Assembly (NCBI GenBank): GCA_910577335.1 | Contig: CAJTMJ010000031.1 | Location: 1 to 42,494, forward strand | DNA: 42,494 nt | Origin: an uncultured Duncaniella sp. | GTDB lineage: Bacteria; Bacteroidota; Bacteroidia; Bacteroidales; Muribaculaceae | Direction: 5' to 3' | Shown here: one piece after another, positions 41,223 through 42,494 of the stretch | How positions within the stretch are numbered: position 1 is the stretch's first letter | How the letters are laid out: each line of letters begins with the position of its first letter | Program-made: the position numbers and the translations under genes | Notes under the pieces: generated by a model | The model's database searches: none | What the model saw: only the letters and a program-made list of their open reading frames with translations | What the model was told of the DNA's origin: nothing

Positions 41223-41711
41223 ATGATTAGAAAAGCTCCTTTAACTATAGAAAATGCTCTTTCAAGAGCTGCGGCGTTGTGTGCTAAATGCGAACAATGT
41301 TCTCCCGACATTGAAAAGAAGCTTTTAAATTGGGGGCTTTCAGGTAATGACGCTGGTAAGGTAATAACCGAACTGAAAAGATTACGCTTCTTAGACGATG
41401 AACGATTTGCCAAGGCGTATGCTCATGATAAATTGCACTTTAGCGGATGGGGGAAGCGGAAGATTATGCAAGGTCTATGGGTTAAACGTCTTCCTCGTGA
41501 CATTATCGATATGGCTTTTGATGAATTTAATGATGATGAATATAAGGCTATTGCTGTTAAAGTTATAAAATCTAAGATTCCGGCTATAAAGGAAGGGATA
41601 GAGAGTTATGAAGGCAAAATGAAACTTTTGCGTTTCGCTGTGCAAAGAGGGTTTGAAGTATCTTTAGTTGCCGGTATAGTGAAACAGTTGAATTCTGATG
41701 ATGAAAGATAG
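41223..41711 (+). CDS. recX: RecX-family regulator of RecA
   Basis: An all-helical 162-residue protein with the three tandem three-helix repeats of RecX: IENALSRAAALCAKCEQCS, then LKRLRFLDDERFAKAYAHDK and GKRKIMQGLWVKRLP, then a last repeat at KLLRFAVQRGFEVSLVAGIV. RecX binds RecA filaments and limits their activity. The FLDDERFAKAY segment is the most characteristic. It is 6 bases after prmC, and its stop shares one base with the next start. Confidence 0.9.
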   Translation: MIRKAPLTIENALSRAAALCAKCEQCSPDIEKKLLNWGLSGNDAGKVITELKRLRFLDDERFAKAYAHDKLHFSGWGKRKIMQGLWVKRLPRDIIDMAFDEFNDDEYKAIAVKVIKSKIPAIKEGIESYEGKMKLLRFAVQRGFEVSLVAGIVKQLNSDDER

Positions 41712-42430
41712 TGAATGATTTTTTACGACATATTATCCTATGGGGCAAAGATCTGGTAAATGTTATCTTGCCTGATGTTTGCTCCGTGTGTCATACCCCG
41801 TTGGTAGACGGAGAGGATATTATGTGCCTAAAATGCTTGATGGGATTGCCTCGAACCGGTCTACATATACATCAGCCTAATCTTATACATGAACGTCTTA
41901 TATCCCTATCCTCTCCGATACAGAGAGCGTCATCGTTATTCTGGTATTACAAGGATAATGAATATTCTTCGTTGATACATGATGCCAAGTACAACGGACG
42001 CCCATCCATAGCGTTAAAATTAGCCAGAATGCATTCAACAGAGTTGCAAAAGACTGATTTTTTTGATGGTATAGATTTAATTTTGCCTGTTCCGATGCAT
42101 TTTTATAAGCGGATGGTCAGAGGGTATAATCAAGCGTTTGAAATAGCTAAAGGGATTAGCGATATCACCGGAATACCCGTCTGTGAGAATCTGAAAGCGA
42201 GAAGAATGCATACTACCCAGACAAAAAAGAATCTTTCGCAACGTTTGGCAAGTATTAAAGGTGTGTATAAAGTGGTTCGTCCGGAGGAATTGGATGGGAA
42301 GCATGTGCTTATAGTGGATGATGTGATAACCACCGGAGCCACAATGGTGGAATGTATAGACACGATACATAGACACTCCCCCACCGCAAGTTTCAGCGTT
42401 TTTTCATTAGCTCTTACACATTTAAGATGA
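41711..42430 (+). CDS. comF: ComF-family phosphoribosyltransferase-like protein
   Basis: A 239-residue protein with an N-terminal zinc ribbon (PDVCSVCHTP and IMCLKCLMGLP; C24, C27, C39, C42) and a C-terminal type I PRTase domain with the PRPP loop VLIVDDVITTGATM. ComF proteins act in DNA uptake in naturally competent bacteria but are also widespread in species not known to be competent. The start is GTG at 41711, overlapping the recX TAG by one base. The nearby ATG at 41715 is out of frame, so the GTG is the only credible start. The placement after recX suits a DNA-processing role. Confidence 0.9.
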   Translation: MNDFLRHIILWGKDLVNVILPDVCSVCHTPLVDGEDIMCLKCLMGLPRTGLHIHQPNLIHERLISLSSPIQRASSLFWYYKDNEYSSLIHDAKYNGRPSIALKLARMHSTELQKTDFFDGIDLILPVPMHFYKRMVRGYNQAFEIAKGISDITGIPVCENLKARRMHTTQTKKNLSQRLASIKGVYKVVRPEELDGKHVLIVDDVITTGATMVECIDTIHRHSPTASFSVFSLALTHLR

Positions 42431-42466
42431 TTCATATAGCCTGACTTGAACTGAAAAAAGTTGACA

Positions 42467-42490
42467 CTTTTGAGAGCAAAAACTCAAAAG
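42467..42490. terminator. Hairpin downstream of comF
   Basis: CTTTTGAG (42467-42474) and CTCAAAAG (42483-42490) form a perfect 8-base stem with an A-rich 8-base loop. The window ends 4 bases later, so no T run can be checked. It may be the terminator of the kinase-prmC-recX-comF operon. Confidence 0.45.
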
Positions 42491-42494
42491 AGCC

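Noticed and set aside
42431..42494. Start of an insertion sequence at the right edge
   Set aside because: The only evidence is the small CTTTTGAG/CTCAAAAG inverted repeat and the AT-rich sequence. With no transposase or target duplication visible, a terminator is the simpler reading.
1..42494. tRNA, rRNA or CRISPR features
   Set aside because: No T-arm-like GGTTCGAATCC, rRNA segment or spaced direct repeats were seen in any gap.

Overview
The window looks like core chromosome of a member of Bacteroidota, most likely order Bacteroidales and possibly near Muribaculaceae; the genus cannot be fixed from the sequence alone. Reasons: Bacteroidota-type promoters (TTTG, 19-21 bases, TAnnTTTG) sit before several genes; Shine-Dalgarno sites are mostly absent; and several proteins are typical of the phylum (the lipoprotein TamL, a DUF4924 protein, a DUF2582 winged helix, a PepSY-like periplasmic protein). 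I see no tRNA, rRNA, CRISPR array, prophage or complete insertion sequence. Coding density is high, and only one gap (37046-37355) exceeds 300 bases.

Layout. Positions 246-3243 (minus) hold a cysteine-free thioredoxin-fold protein, a small exported protein and topoisomerase III. Positions 3328-10401 (minus) are the tamB-tamL envelope operon, ended by a strong hairpin. Positions 10619-15663 (minus) hold a DUF2582 protein, an AmyE-like alpha-amylase lipoprotein, cdsA, radA and a TrmH-family methyltransferase. Positions 15784-17909 (plus) are a two-gene cell-wall recycling unit: an AmgK-like sugar kinase fused to a RapZ C-terminal domain, then a MurU-like nucleotidyltransferase. menD converges on it with a 35-base overlap. 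After a DUF4924 gene comes a full glycine-cleavage set, 20285-27098 (minus), in the order lplA, gcvT, gcvH, gcvPA, gcvPB, lpd. It has a clear promoter and a strong terminator-like hairpin just before lpd.

Positions 27248-28783 (plus) hold a 53-residue protein and rmuC. Positions 28780-32060 (minus) hold a metal permease with a C-terminal HMA domain, an AraC-type regulator with an N-terminal CxxC metal-binding-like domain, and tilS. Next come a PepSY-like protein and umuDC (minus). The plus strand then carries mutS2, class I fumarase, and an operon of an orphan histidine kinase, prmC, recX and a comF-type gene.

The most unusual items are: (1) the AmgK-RapZ fusion beside MurU, which suggests amino-sugar sensing built into MurNAc recycling; (2) a nested inverted-repeat element of about 190 bases that lies wholly inside the predicted 5' leader of the fumarase mRNA, with a second copy of one arm just after the fumarase stop codon, so both ends of the mRNA could pair; (3) the HMA-AraC regulator paired with an HMA-tailed permease; (4) the hairpin that splits the glycine-cleavage operon before lpd. 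Promoter and terminator calls rest on motif reading by eye, and no homology search was run.
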